A stretch of DNA of 20,780 bases, taken from NCBI GenBank assembly GCA_947627335.1, contig CANQVQ010000019.1, forward strand, positions 1 to 20,780. Direction: 5' to 3'. Below, piece after piece: positions 1-7,073 of the stretch. Position 1 is the first letter of the stretch; each line of letters starts with the position of its first letter. The position numbers and the translations under genes were made by a program. Source of the DNA: an uncultured Clostridia bacterium. Lineage in GTDB: Bacteria > Bacillota > Clostridia > Oscillospirales > CAG-382. The notes below the pieces were generated by a model. The model searched no databases. It was not told the origin of the DNA and was given only the letters and a program-made list of their open reading frames with translations.

Positions 1-944
1 GGGACCTGGCGAAGAAGGGGTACGCCGTGACCGTCTTTGAAGCGCTGCACACCGCCGGCGGCGTGCTGGTCTACGGGATCCCGGAGTTCCGCCTGCCGAA
101 GGAGATCGTCCGCAAGGAGGTCGAAAACCTCTCGGCGCTCGGCGTGGACGTGCAGACGAATATGGTCGTCGGCAAGACGCTGACCGTCGACGAGCTGTTC
201 GCGATGGGATTTGAAGCGGTGTTCATCGGCTCCGGCGCGGGACTGCCGAACTTCATGGGCATTCCGGGCGAAAGCCTGAAGGGCGTCTATTCCGCCAACG
301 AATTCCTGACCCGCAGCAACCTGATGAAGGCGTACGAGGAGCACCCGGTCACGCCGATCCGCAAGGGCGGCAGGGTCGCCGTCGTCGGCGGCGGCAACGT
401 CGCGATGGACGCGGCGCGGACGGCGCTTCGGCTGGGGGCGGAAAAGGTGTACATCGTCTACCGACGCTCCATGGAGGAGCTTCCCGCCCGTCGGGAGGAG
501 GTCGAGCACGCGCAGGAAGAGGGCATCGAGTTCCGCCTGCTCAATAACCCGGTCGAGGTGCTCGGCTACGAAAACCCGTCCGACCGCCGCGACCCGAAAA
601 ACGGCTGCGTGACCGGGCTGAAATGTATCCGCATGGAGCTCGGCGAACCCGACGAACGGGGTCGCCGCCGTCCCGTCCCGGTGCCGGGCAGCGAGTTCGT
701 GCTGGACGTGGACACCGTCGTCATCGCCATCGGCACCTCCCCGAACCCGCTGATCAAGTCCACGACGGAGGGGCTTTCGGTCAATCCTCGCGGGGGCATC
801 ATCGTCGAGGAAGCCACCGGCGCGACCACGCGGGAGGGCGTGTTCGCCGGCGGGGACGCGGTGACCGGCGCGGCGACCGTCATTTCCGCCATGGGCGCGG
901 GCAAGGTCGCGGCGAAAGCGATCGACGAATTCCTCTCGAAATGA
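1..944 (+). CDS. NADPH-dependent glutamate synthase small-subunit-type flavoprotein (3' part)
   Basis: The reading frame is open from the left edge (frame starting at base 3) to TGA at 942-944, so the 5' end is outside the window. The visible part starts inside the first FAD-binding fold (DLAKKGYAVTVFEA). It then shows the conserved GGVLVYGIPEFRLPK stretch, a second Rossmann fold for NADPH (VAVVGGGNVAMDAART, then YRRS), and the C-terminal FAD contact VFAGGDAVTGAATVISAMG. This is the GltD/GltA fold, shared by glutamate synthase beta subunits and by the NfnB/SudA subunits of electron-bifurcating NADH-dependent ferredoxin:NADP oxidoreductase. These enzymes pass electrons between NADPH, flavin and Fe-S clusters in the cytoplasm. 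The N-terminal Fe-S domain and the upstream partner gene that would separate GltD from NfnB are not in view, so I give no symbol. The family assignment is firm; the exact role is open. Confidence 0.9.
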   Translation, partial: DLAKKGYAVTVFEALHTAGGVLVYGIPEFRLPKEIVRKEVENLSALGVDVQTNMVVGKTLTVDELFAMGFEAVFIGSGAGLPNFMGIPGESLKGVYSANEFLTRSNLMKAYEEHPVTPIRKGGRVAVVGGGNVAMDAARTALRLGAEKVYIVYRRSMEELPARREEVEHAQEEGIEFRLLNNPVEVLGYENPSDRRDPKNGCVTGLKCIRMELGEPDERGRRRPVPVPGSEFVLDVDTVVIAIGTSPNPLIKSTTEGLSVNPRGGIIVEEATGATTREGVFAGGDAVTGAATVISAMGAGKVAAKAIDEFLSK

Positions 945-958
945 ATCCAATTTCGGCG

Positions 959-998
959 TTCCGCCGGGGCTTTTGACGGCTCCGGCGGAAAATTTTTT
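959..998 (+). terminator. Rho-independent terminator after the glutamate synthase-like gene
   Basis: TTCCGCCGG (959-967) pairs with CCGGCGGAA (982-990) as a 9-bp stem. It can be extended inward by a few pairs, and a run of six T at 993-998 follows. It lies 15 bases after the stop codon and separates this gene from the ABC operon promoter at 1030. Confidence 0.8.
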
Positions 999-1029
999 CC
1001 CGTTTTCGGAAAAAATCATTAGAAACCTA

Positions 1030-1058
1030 TTGACAATCACATGATTATGTGCTATTAT
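1030..1058 (+). promoter_or_regulatory. Sigma-A-type promoter of the ABC transporter operon
   Basis: TTGACA (1030-1035), a 17-bp spacer and TATTAT (1053-1058) match the housekeeping consensus almost perfectly. Transcription would start near 1065. The in-frame ATG at 1041 therefore lies inside the promoter, which supports the ATG at 1083 as the start of the ATPase gene. The spacer contains an inverted repeat, listed separately. Confidence 0.85.
1038..1051. promoter_or_regulatory. Inverted repeat in the promoter spacer (possible operator)
   Basis: CACAT (1038-1042), GATT, ATGTG (1047-1051) form a 5-4-5 inverted repeat between the -35 and -10 boxes of the ABC operon promoter. A repressor bound there would block RNA polymerase. 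No regulator gene is adjacent, and a repeat this short can occur by chance. Confidence 0.35.
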
Positions 1059-1082
1059 CGTATGCGAAGGGAGGCGCAGGGG

Positions 1083-1973
1083 ATGGAACTGCAATTTCGG
1101 AAGATCTGCAAGAGCTTCGGGGAGAAACGCGTCCTGCGGGAGGTGGATCTTACCGCCGAAGGCGGGAAGGCGTTCGGGCTGCTCGGGCGGAACGGCGCGG
1201 GGAAAACCACGTCCATCCGCATTCTCATGAACGTCTTTCCGGCGGACAGCGGGGAGGTCCTGCTCGACGGCGAACCCATCCGGCGGGAGATCCGCACGTT
1301 CGGCTACCTGCCGGAGGAACGCGGACTTTACCCGAAGAAAAAGGTGCTCGAACAGCTCACCTATTTCGCCGAACTCAAGGGCATGACGCGAAAGGACGCG
1401 GTCCGCGCCGTCGACGGCTGGCTGGAAAAGCTCGGCATGGCGGACTGCCGGAACAAACGGCTGGACACCCTCTCCAAGGGCAACCAGCAGAAGATCCAAT
1501 TGGTCACCGCACTCGCCCACGATCCGCCGATCGTCATTCTCGACGAGCCGTTTTCCGGGCTGGACCCGGTCAACGCACGATTGCTCAAGGACGTCGTGCG
1601 GGAGGAGATCGCCCGGGGGAAGATCGTCCTGTTTTCCAGCCACCAGATGAACTATATCGAGGAATTCTGCGACAGCATCGCCATCCTCAACGGCGGGAAA
1701 GTCGTGCTTTCCGGCAATCTGCAGGAGATCAAGCGGGCGTACCCCCGCGACCGTCTGACCGTCCGTTCCCGCCAGTGCGGGGAGATTTGCGCCCTGCTCG
1801 GCGAACGCTGTACGCCGGACGGTCCCGACGGACTGCTGATCCGCCTGGATTCCCCCGACGACAAGCCGGAGGTCATGCGGACGCTGACAGAGCGGTTCGA
1901 CCTCGACGAGCTGCGCGTCTTTGAGCCGTCGCTCAACGACATTTTCGTCTCCTGCGCGACCGAAAAGGCGTAG
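1083..1973 (+). CDS. ABC transporter ATP-binding protein, NatA/YhaQ-like
   Basis: A 296-residue ATPase subunit of an ABC-2 type exporter, which hydrolyses ATP at the inner membrane face to drive the permease encoded next. It shows Walker A GRNGAGKT (residues 35-42), the YLPEERGLYP segment typical of the NatA/YhaQ group (75-84), a variant signature LSKGNQQ (130-136), Walker B VILDEP (151-156) with the D-loop SGLD, and switch His187. The roughly 90-residue tail resembles the DUF4162 extension of this group. The start at 1083 has AAGGGAGG at 1067-1074, eight bases upstream. The longer frame from 1041 begins inside the promoter. It is the first gene of a four-gene operon. The NatA group includes Na+ and drug exporters, but the substrate cannot be read from sequence. 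Confidence 0.93.
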   Translation: MELQFRKICKSFGEKRVLREVDLTAEGGKAFGLLGRNGAGKTTSIRILMNVFPADSGEVLLDGEPIRREIRTFGYLPEERGLYPKKKVLEQLTYFAELKGMTRKDAVRAVDGWLEKLGMADCRNKRLDTLSKGNQQKIQLVTALAHDPPIVILDEPFSGLDPVNARLLKDVVREEIARGKIVLFSSHQMNYIEEFCDSIAILNGGKVVLSGNLQEIKRAYPRDRLTVRSRQCGEICALLGERCTPDGPDGLLIRLDSPDDKPEVMRTLTERFDLDELRVFEPSLNDIFVSCATEKA

Positions 1974-1994
1974 GCGGAAGGAGGGAACCGACCC

Positions 1995-3242
1995 ATGAGA
2001 CAGTTTCGGAAAATTTTTCGCTTTGAAACGGTCAATCTCCTGACCAAAAAGGTGTATATCGGCGTGACGCTGTTCCTGATCGCCGTCATCGTCTGCGTGA
2101 CCTTCTTTCCGCGTGTCGCGGCGCTTTTCGCGGACGACGAAGAAGAGCAGAGCGGGACGGCGGACGCGTTGCTGGTCGCCGGCGTGCCGGAGGGCGGCGA
2201 GGAAACCGTTCGGCAGGTGTTTTCCGGTGCGTTTCCCGGCGCGGTCGTGCGGATCCGGAACGACGTACCGAACCGGGACGAACTGGACGGACTGCTGACC
2301 GACGGCGGGATCTCCTGCGCCTTCCTGCTCGACGGCTGGACGTCCTACACCTACTGCGTCGAAAACCTCTCGATGTACGACTACAACACCGCCGTCGCGG
2401 ACGAGGCGCTGCAGACCGCCTACCGCATGAACGCCCTGACCGCGAGCGGCGTCCCCGCCGACGAAGCGGCGAACATCCTCTCGACGCCCGTGACCCACGA
2501 AACGCGGGCTCTCCGGGCGGTCCAGGCGGAAAATTACCTCTACACCTACGTCATGATCTTTGCCCTGTACATCGTCATCATGGTCTACGGGCAGATCATC
2601 GCGTCCAACGTCGCCGCCGAGAAAAGCTCGCGTGCGATGGAACTGCTGATCACCAGCGTCGACCCGCTCAGCATGATGTTCGGCAAGGTGCTCGCGTCCT
2701 GCCTCGCCGGGTTCGTACAGCTTGCGGCGGTGTTCGGGACCGCCCTCGTCTGCTTCCGGCTCAACGCGAGCGAATGGGCGGACCTGCCGGTCGTCGGGGG
2801 GCTGTTCAACATCCCCGGCGGGCTGTTCGCCTACCTGCTGGTGTTCTTCGTGCTCGGGTTCCTGTTCTACGCGTTCCTCTACGGGGCGGTCGGTTCGACG
2901 GTCTCCAAGCTCGAGGACGCGAACACGGCGGTCATGCCGGTCACGATGCTGTTCGTCCTCTCGTTCATCGTCGTCATGACCGGCATCAGCGGGGACGCCA
3001 TGATCGACGGAACGATGATGCGCGTCTTTTCATTCCTGCCGTTCTCGTCGCCGATGGCGATGTTCGCCCGCATCGCGATGGGGCGGGTCGCGGTCTGGGA
3101 GATCGTCCTGTCGCTCTCCCTGCTGACCGCCTCGGTCGTCGGGGTCGGCGTGCTCTCGGCGAAGATCTACCGGGTCGGCGTCCTGCTGTACGGCGCACGT
3201 CCGAAGCTGCGCGACCTGCTCAAGGCGGTGAAGAACGCATGA
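1995..3242 (+). CDS. ABC-2 type transporter permease, NatB/YhaP-like
   Basis: A 415-residue membrane subunit partnering the ATPase just upstream (21-bp gap, GGAGGG ribosome site). It has the ABC-2 permease layout: one N-terminal membrane segment (about 22-40), a large extracytoplasmic domain of about 140 residues (about 42-180), and then a cluster of membrane segments at roughly 183-205, 230-255, 277-300, 312-332 and 368-390. The cytoplasmic motif AAEKSSRAMELLITSVDP (207-224) is the family hallmark EKxxR.ME.L. The long external domain is usual in NatB/YhaP-type exporters and differs from the short loops of antibiotic-resistance ABC-2 permeases. Its stop codon overlaps the start of the next gene (ATGA), which indicates translational coupling. 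The exported substrate is unknown. Confidence 0.9.
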   Translation: MRQFRKIFRFETVNLLTKKVYIGVTLFLIAVIVCVTFFPRVAALFADDEEEQSGTADALLVAGVPEGGEETVRQVFSGAFPGAVVRIRNDVPNRDELDGLLTDGGISCAFLLDGWTSYTYCVENLSMYDYNTAVADEALQTAYRMNALTASGVPADEAANILSTPVTHETRALRAVQAENYLYTYVMIFALYIVIMVYGQIIASNVAAEKSSRAMELLITSVDPLSMMFGKVLASCLAGFVQLAAVFGTALVCFRLNASEWADLPVVGGLFNIPGGLFAYLLVFFVLGFLFYAFLYGAVGSTVSKLEDANTAVMPVTMLFVLSFIVVMTGISGDAMIDGTMMRVFSFLPFSSPMAMFARIAMGRVAVWEIVLSLSLLTASVVGVGVLSAKIYRVGVLLYGARPKLRDLLKAVKNA

Positions 3243-3751
3243 GAAAGCGCCTGTACCTGCTCGGCGGTCCGATGGGCGTCGGAAAGACCACCGTCTGCCG
3301 CCTGCTGCAGGAACGCCTGCCGCACTGCGTCTTTCTGGACGGCGACTGGTGCTGGGACGCCCGTCCGTTCACCGTCAACGCGGAGACCAAGCGAATGGTG
3401 CTGGACAATATTCGTCATTTGCTGGGGAATTTCCTGCGCTGTACCGCCTACGAAAACGTCCTGTTCTGCTGGGTCCTGCACGAGCAAGCCGTCTGGGACG
3501 AGCTGCTTTCCCTGCGGGAAGCCGCGGACTGCGACGTGACCTGCGCCGCCCTGCTCTGTTCGCCGGACGCGCTCAAAGACCGCCTGCGCCGGGACATCGA
3601 CGCGGGACTGCGTCAGCCGGACGTCCTCGTGCGAAGCCTGGAACGGCTCCCGCGCTACCGCGACCTGCACGTCCCCACGCTGGACACCACTTCCCTCACG
3701 CCGGAACAGACGGCAAACGCCGTCCTGCGCATGGCAAAGAAAACTCCGTAA
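3239..3751 (+). CDS. Small P-loop NTPase, kinase-like (AAA/NK superfamily)
   Basis: A 170-residue cytoplasmic protein that starts at the ATG overlapping the permease stop (ATGA, 3239-3242). The N-terminus is a strand followed by Walker A GPMGVGKT (residues 10-17), and an FLDGDWCW segment (32-39) sits where small-molecule kinases bind their acceptor. The rest is compatible with the nucleoside/shikimate-kinase fold: an R-rich helix (SPDALKDRLRRD) like a LID region, then a C-terminal THR/SER-rich strand (PTLDTTSLT). No family I can name precisely fits, and database relatives are usually called AAA family ATPase. The tight coupling to the exporter genes suggests a role linked to the transported compound, for example phosphorylation or resistance. 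That is inference. Confidence 0.78.
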   Translation: MRKRLYLLGGPMGVGKTTVCRLLQERLPHCVFLDGDWCWDARPFTVNAETKRMVLDNIRHLLGNFLRCTAYENVLFCWVLHEQAVWDELLSLREAADCDVTCAALLCSPDALKDRLRRDIDAGLRQPDVLVRSLERLPRYRDLHVPTLDTTSLTPEQTANAVLRMAKKTP

Positions 3752-3768
3752 GGAAAGGAGCGAACCCT

Positions 3769-4875
3769 ATGCCGTTCACCACGGAAGAACAGCAACGCTA
3801 CGCAAGACACTTCGTCCTGCGGGAGATCGGACCGGACGGGCAGGAAAAACTTCGCTCGTCGAAGGTGCTGGTCATCGGCGCGGGAGCGCTGGGCGGGACG
3901 GCTCTGCTCTACCTCGCGGCAGCCGGGGTCGGCACGCTCGGCGTCGCGGAGTTCGACCGCGTGGAGACGTCCAACCTCCAAAGGCAGACCCTCTACACCG
4001 CATCCGACGTCGGGCGGGACAAGCTCGACGCAGCCGTCGCGGCGATCAACGCACGCAACCCGTATGTGACCGTCGTCCCCCACCGCGGACGGGTCACCCC
4101 GGAAACCCTGCCTGCCCTGCTCAAATCCTACGACTTCGTGCTGGACTGCACCGACCGCTTTGAAACCAAATTCCTGATCAACGACGCCTGCGTTTTGGGG
4201 CGTAAACCCTATTGCCACGCCGGCGTGCTTCGGTTCGAGGGGCAGGTGCTGACCTACCTGCCCGGCAAGGGACCCTGCCTGCGGTGCCTGCTCGGGAGCG
4301 TCCCGAACGACGCGCCGACCTGCGCGGAGAGCGGCGTGCTCGGGGCGGTGACCGGGGTCGTTGGCAGTTTGCAGGCGCTCGAAGCGATCAAATACCTGCT
4401 CGGCGTCGGGGAACTGCTGGTGGGTCGGGTGTTTCGGTTCGACGGGCTGACGATGGAGACACGCGTTTCCCCGTTCCCGCACCGCGACCCGGACTGCCCG
4501 GTCTGCGGCGACCGTCCGACCATCCGCGACCTGACGTCGCCCGGCGTCCGCGAACAATACGAAATCCCCGGCTGCGGGACCGAAGGACCGACGCGGGAAA
4601 CGGACCTCCGCACCTTCCTTCGCACCCGGACGGAAAACGACCTGCTGCTCGACGCACGGGAGGAAGGACTGCGGAAATTCGGCGGGATCCCCGGGTCGCT
4701 CCCCTATCCGGCGGACGACGGGGGACTGCCGACGGACCGCCGCATCTTCGTCTACTGCCAGACCGGCGAAAAGAGCGCTTCTTTGGTGCGCCGTCTGGTC
4801 TCGCGGGGGCTGGACGCCTACAACCTGACCGGCGGATTCCGCGCATACCTGCGTTTGGACGACGTCACGTCTTGA
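3769..4875 (+). CDS. ThiF/MoeB/HesA-type E1-like adenylyltransferase fused to a rhodanese domain
   Basis: A 368-residue cytoplasmic enzyme of the MoeZ/MOCS3 architecture. These proteins adenylate the C-terminal Gly-Gly of a small sulfur carrier (ThiS/MoaD type) and then pass sulfur to it through a rhodanese persulfide. The sequence shows the nucleotide loop VIGAGALGG (35-43), SNLQRQ (68-73), and DCTDRFETKFLIND (126-139). Two zinc-binding cysteine pairs are present (C170/C173 and C243/C246), along with the cysteine loop TCAESGVLG (C185). The C-terminal rhodanese domain (about 278-368) carries the active loop CQTGEKS (C330). The start at ATG 3769 follows AAGGAAAGGAG and lies 17 bp after the kinase-like gene. 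No thiS, moaD, cysO or other thiamin or molybdopterin gene is visible, so the carrier protein is unknown. Confidence 0.9.
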   Translation: MPFTTEEQQRYARHFVLREIGPDGQEKLRSSKVLVIGAGALGGTALLYLAAAGVGTLGVAEFDRVETSNLQRQTLYTASDVGRDKLDAAVAAINARNPYVTVVPHRGRVTPETLPALLKSYDFVLDCTDRFETKFLINDACVLGRKPYCHAGVLRFEGQVLTYLPGKGPCLRCLLGSVPNDAPTCAESGVLGAVTGVVGSLQALEAIKYLLGVGELLVGRVFRFDGLTMETRVSPFPHRDPDCPVCGDRPTIRDLTSPGVREQYEIPGCGTEGPTRETDLRTFLRTRTENDLLLDAREEGLRKFGGIPGSLPYPADDGGLPTDRRIFVYCQTGEKSASLVRRLVSRGLDAYNLTGGFRAYLRLDDVTS

Positions 4876-4900
4876 CAGGTCGAAAAATTTGTGCTATAGT
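4872..4900 (+). promoter_or_regulatory. Sigma-A-type promoter overlapping the upstream stop codon
   Basis: TTGACA (4872-4877), a 17-bp spacer and TATAGT (4895-4900) form a near-consensus promoter. The -35 box contains the TGA stop codon (4873-4875) of the E1-like gene. Transcription would start near 4907, inside the palindrome at 4903-4912. It drives the dehydrogenase and hydrolase genes. Confidence 0.85.
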
Positions 4901-4902
4901 GA

Positions 4903-4912
4903 CTGTATACAG
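4903..4912. promoter_or_regulatory. Perfect 10-bp palindrome at the transcription start (candidate operator)
   Basis: CTGTATACAG is fully self-complementary and sits three bases after the -10 box, over the expected start of transcription. The GT...AC core resembles sites bound by GntR-type repressors. That link is inference, since no regulator gene lies nearby. Confidence 0.45.
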
Positions 4913-4942
4913 ATTTTTGATCGGGAAGGAGCCTATATTGCC

Positions 4943-6007
4943 ATGAAACAGTTCCGCATCGCCTTGATCGGACAGGGTCGGAGCGGTCGCGACATACACG
5001 GGATGCACCTCCGGAAGGATACCGAGCGCTTCCGCGTCGTCGCCGTCGTCGATCTGCTTGCCAAACGCCGTGAACGTGCGTCGCAGGAGTACGGCTGCGA
5101 CGTATACGAGGATTACACCGCCCTGTTCGGTCGGGACGACATCGATTTGGTGGTCAATTCCACCCCAAGCCACCTGCATTACGCCATTTCCAAGGACCTG
5201 CTCGAGCACGGCTTCAACGTCCTGTGCGAGAAGCCCTGCGTCCCGACGGTCGCGGAATTCGACGACCTGTGCGAAACCGCGAAGCGGAAGAATGTGCATT
5301 TTCTGGTCTTTCAGCAGAGCCGATTCGCCGATTACTTCCTGCAGGTCAAAAACGTCATTGCCTCCGGCAAGCTCGGTCGCATCGTGCATATCGGCATTCA
5401 GTTCAACGGCTTTGCCCGCCGCTGGGACTGGCAGTGCTGCCTCGACCGCAACGGCGGCAACCTTGCCAACACCGGACCGCACCCGCTGGATCAGGCGCTC
5501 AATCTGCTGGACGCATACGACCAAGAGCTGGGCATTTTCTGCAGAATGGACCGCTGCAACACCTTCGGCAACGCCGAGGACTACGTCAAGCTGATCCTGA
5601 CCGCCCCCGACCGTCCGCTAATCGACCTCGACATCTCCTCCTGCGACGCCTACCCGTCCTACACCTACAAGGTGGAAGGCACGCGTGGCACACTCAAGGG
5701 GGACATGAAGAAGCTGGAATGGAAGTATTTCAAGGAGGAGGAAGCCCCTAAGCAGACCCTCATTCGCACGCCGCTCTACGTCGACGAGGAGCAGCACCCC
5801 GCCTACTGCACCGAACAGCTCAAGTGGTACGAGGAAAGCTGGGAGGGCGACCCGCAGGCGCCGTTCATCGCCGCCGTGCAGACCTATTACGATCAGGTCT
5901 ACGAGCTTCTTTCCAACGGACGCGAGCACGACATCAAGCTCTATCAGGTCCGCCAGCAGCTCGACGTCATCCGCAAGTGCCACGAGATGAACCCCCAGAT
6001 CAACTGA
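4943..6007 (+). CDS. Gfo/Idh/MocA family NAD(P)-dependent oxidoreductase
   Basis: A 354-residue cytoplasmic dehydrogenase. Family members oxidise or reduce sugars, inositols and their derivatives. The N-terminal Rossmann fold has IGQGRSG (residues 9-15). The family signature CEKP is at 95-98, with Lys97 the expected catalytic lysine. In the C-terminal alpha/beta domain, NTGPHPLDQ (176-184) supplies the catalytic-histidine motif H180xxD183. The length is normal. The start ATG at 4943 lies 11 bases after AAGGAG (4926-4931); the frame from 4889 begins inside the promoter and is excluded. The gene is first in a two-gene unit with the hydrolase 16 bp downstream. The substrate cannot be told from sequence, and no sugar transporter is adjacent to suggest one. 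Confidence 0.9.
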   Translation: MKQFRIALIGQGRSGRDIHGMHLRKDTERFRVVAVVDLLAKRRERASQEYGCDVYEDYTALFGRDDIDLVVNSTPSHLHYAISKDLLEHGFNVLCEKPCVPTVAEFDDLCETAKRKNVHFLVFQQSRFADYFLQVKNVIASGKLGRIVHIGIQFNGFARRWDWQCCLDRNGGNLANTGPHPLDQALNLLDAYDQELGIFCRMDRCNTFGNAEDYVKLILTAPDRPLIDLDISSCDAYPSYTYKVEGTRGTLKGDMKKLEWKYFKEEEAPKQTLIRTPLYVDEEQHPAYCTEQLKWYEESWEGDPQAPFIAAVQTYYDQVYELLSNGREHDIKLYQVRQQLDVIRKCHEMNPQIN

Positions 6008-6023
6008 CGCGGGAGGTGTCGGT

Positions 6024-6998
6024 ATGACTTCCCCGTTCTACCGTGCGATCCGTTCCGCCTACCGGCAGAAGGTCTATCCCCGTGCCGACGGGGACGGTGC
6101 GGTGTTCTATTACGACGTGGGGGATTTCCCCGGGCTCACGCGGCGGGACTACCCCTTCCGCTCCTCGCGTGGTCACGCGCTCGCCGGGTGGCTGTACTTT
6201 CGCGGGGAAGCGCGGACCGATCGGTTGATCGTGTTCGACCACGGCATCGGTTCCGGGCATCGGGGGTACCTGCGGGAGATCGAACTGCTGACCCAAAGGG
6301 GGTACACGGTGTTCGCCTACGACCACACCGGCTGTATGGAGTCCGGCGGGGAGGATACCGGCGGGCTGTGCCAGTCGCTGATCGACCTGGACGACCTGCT
6401 GACCACCCTGCGCAAAGATCCGGCGTTCCGCGGGACCGCTTTTTCGGTCGTCGGTCACAGCTGGGGCGGGTTTGCCGCGCTCAATATCGCCGCGTTCCAC
6501 CCGGACGTGACGCACGCCGTCGCGTTCGCGGGCTTCCGCTCGCTCGCCTGTATCCTCGGGCAGACGCTCGACCGCTTCCCGCTGAAACGGTACTGCAGGC
6601 GCATCCTGCGCGAGGAATGCGACCGGAATCCGCGGTACGCCGGGATCGACGCGCTGGAAACGCTGCGGAACGCGAAAACCAAGGTGCTGGTCGCGCATTC
6701 CGCCGACGACCCGGTCGTCAGCTTCGAGCGGAACTTCCTGCCGCTGCAGCGCGAACTGGGGGAGCGGGACAACCTGACCTTCCTGCGCGTCGACGGCAAG
6801 CGGCACAACCCGCACTACACGCACGACGCCGTCGCCTATAAGGACGCGTTCTTCAAGGAATACCGCGACGCGCAGAAGCGGCACGCCCTGACGACCGACG
6901 CGGAAAAAACCGCCTTCCGCACCCGGTACGACTGGGCGCGCATGACGGCGCAGGACGAAACCGTCTGGCAGACCGTGTGCGAATTCCTAAAAAACTGA
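6024..6998 (+). CDS. Alpha/beta-fold hydrolase (serine hydrolase)
   Basis: A 324-residue soluble protein with a complete catalytic triad layout. The oxyanion/lid strand LIVFDHGIGSGHRGY is at 68-82. The nucleophile elbow GHSWGG (144-149) has Ser146. A strand VLVAHSADDPVV (221-232) carries the acid Asp228 or Asp229, and RHNPHYT (260-266) has His261. A cap segment of about 50 residues lies between the nucleophile and acid strands. The fold resembles monoacylglycerol lipase and peptidase S9-like hydrolases. There is no signal peptide, so it probably acts in the cytoplasm on a small ester or acylated compound. The start ATG at 6024 follows GGGAGG, and the gene is probably co-transcribed with the dehydrogenase. 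The stop is followed directly by a terminator. Confidence 0.87.
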   Translation: MTSPFYRAIRSAYRQKVYPRADGDGAVFYYDVGDFPGLTRRDYPFRSSRGHALAGWLYFRGEARTDRLIVFDHGIGSGHRGYLREIELLTQRGYTVFAYDHTGCMESGGEDTGGLCQSLIDLDDLLTTLRKDPAFRGTAFSVVGHSWGGFAALNIAAFHPDVTHAVAFAGFRSLACILGQTLDRFPLKRYCRRILREECDRNPRYAGIDALETLRNAKTKVLVAHSADDPVVSFERNFLPLQRELGERDNLTFLRVDGKRHNPHYTHDAVAYKDAFFKEYRDAQKRHALTTDAEKTAFRTRYDWARMTAQDETVWQTVCEFLKN

Positions 6999-7010
6999 AA
7001 ACGCCAAAGA

Positions 7011-7045
7011 AAAACGCTGTGTGCCGCGGCACAGCGTTTTTTCAG
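7011..7045. terminator. Bidirectional Rho-independent terminator between convergent genes
   Basis: AAAACGCTGTG (7011-7021) pairs perfectly with CACAGCGTTTT (7030-7040), giving an 11-bp stem and 8-base loop, followed by a T run up to 7042. The A-rich flank at 7006-7014 gives a T run on the other strand. It can therefore end both the hydrolase transcript and the lipoprotein transcript arriving from the right. Confidence 0.9.
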
Positions 7046-7073
7046 TCCGTCGGGACCGCTTTCCCGTTTCCCT

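Noticed and set aside
1041..1082. An earlier ATG at 1041 for the ABC ATPase
   Set aside because: It lies inside the promoter spacer, upstream of the expected transcription start. ATG 1083 has the ribosome site.
3349..3768. A longer N-terminus for the E1-like gene reaching back into the kinase-like gene
   Set aside because: The frame upstream of 3769 is only open by chance. ATG 3769 has a good ribosome site and matches the usual start of ThiF/MoeB proteins, and the kinase-like gene occupies the upstream region in another frame.
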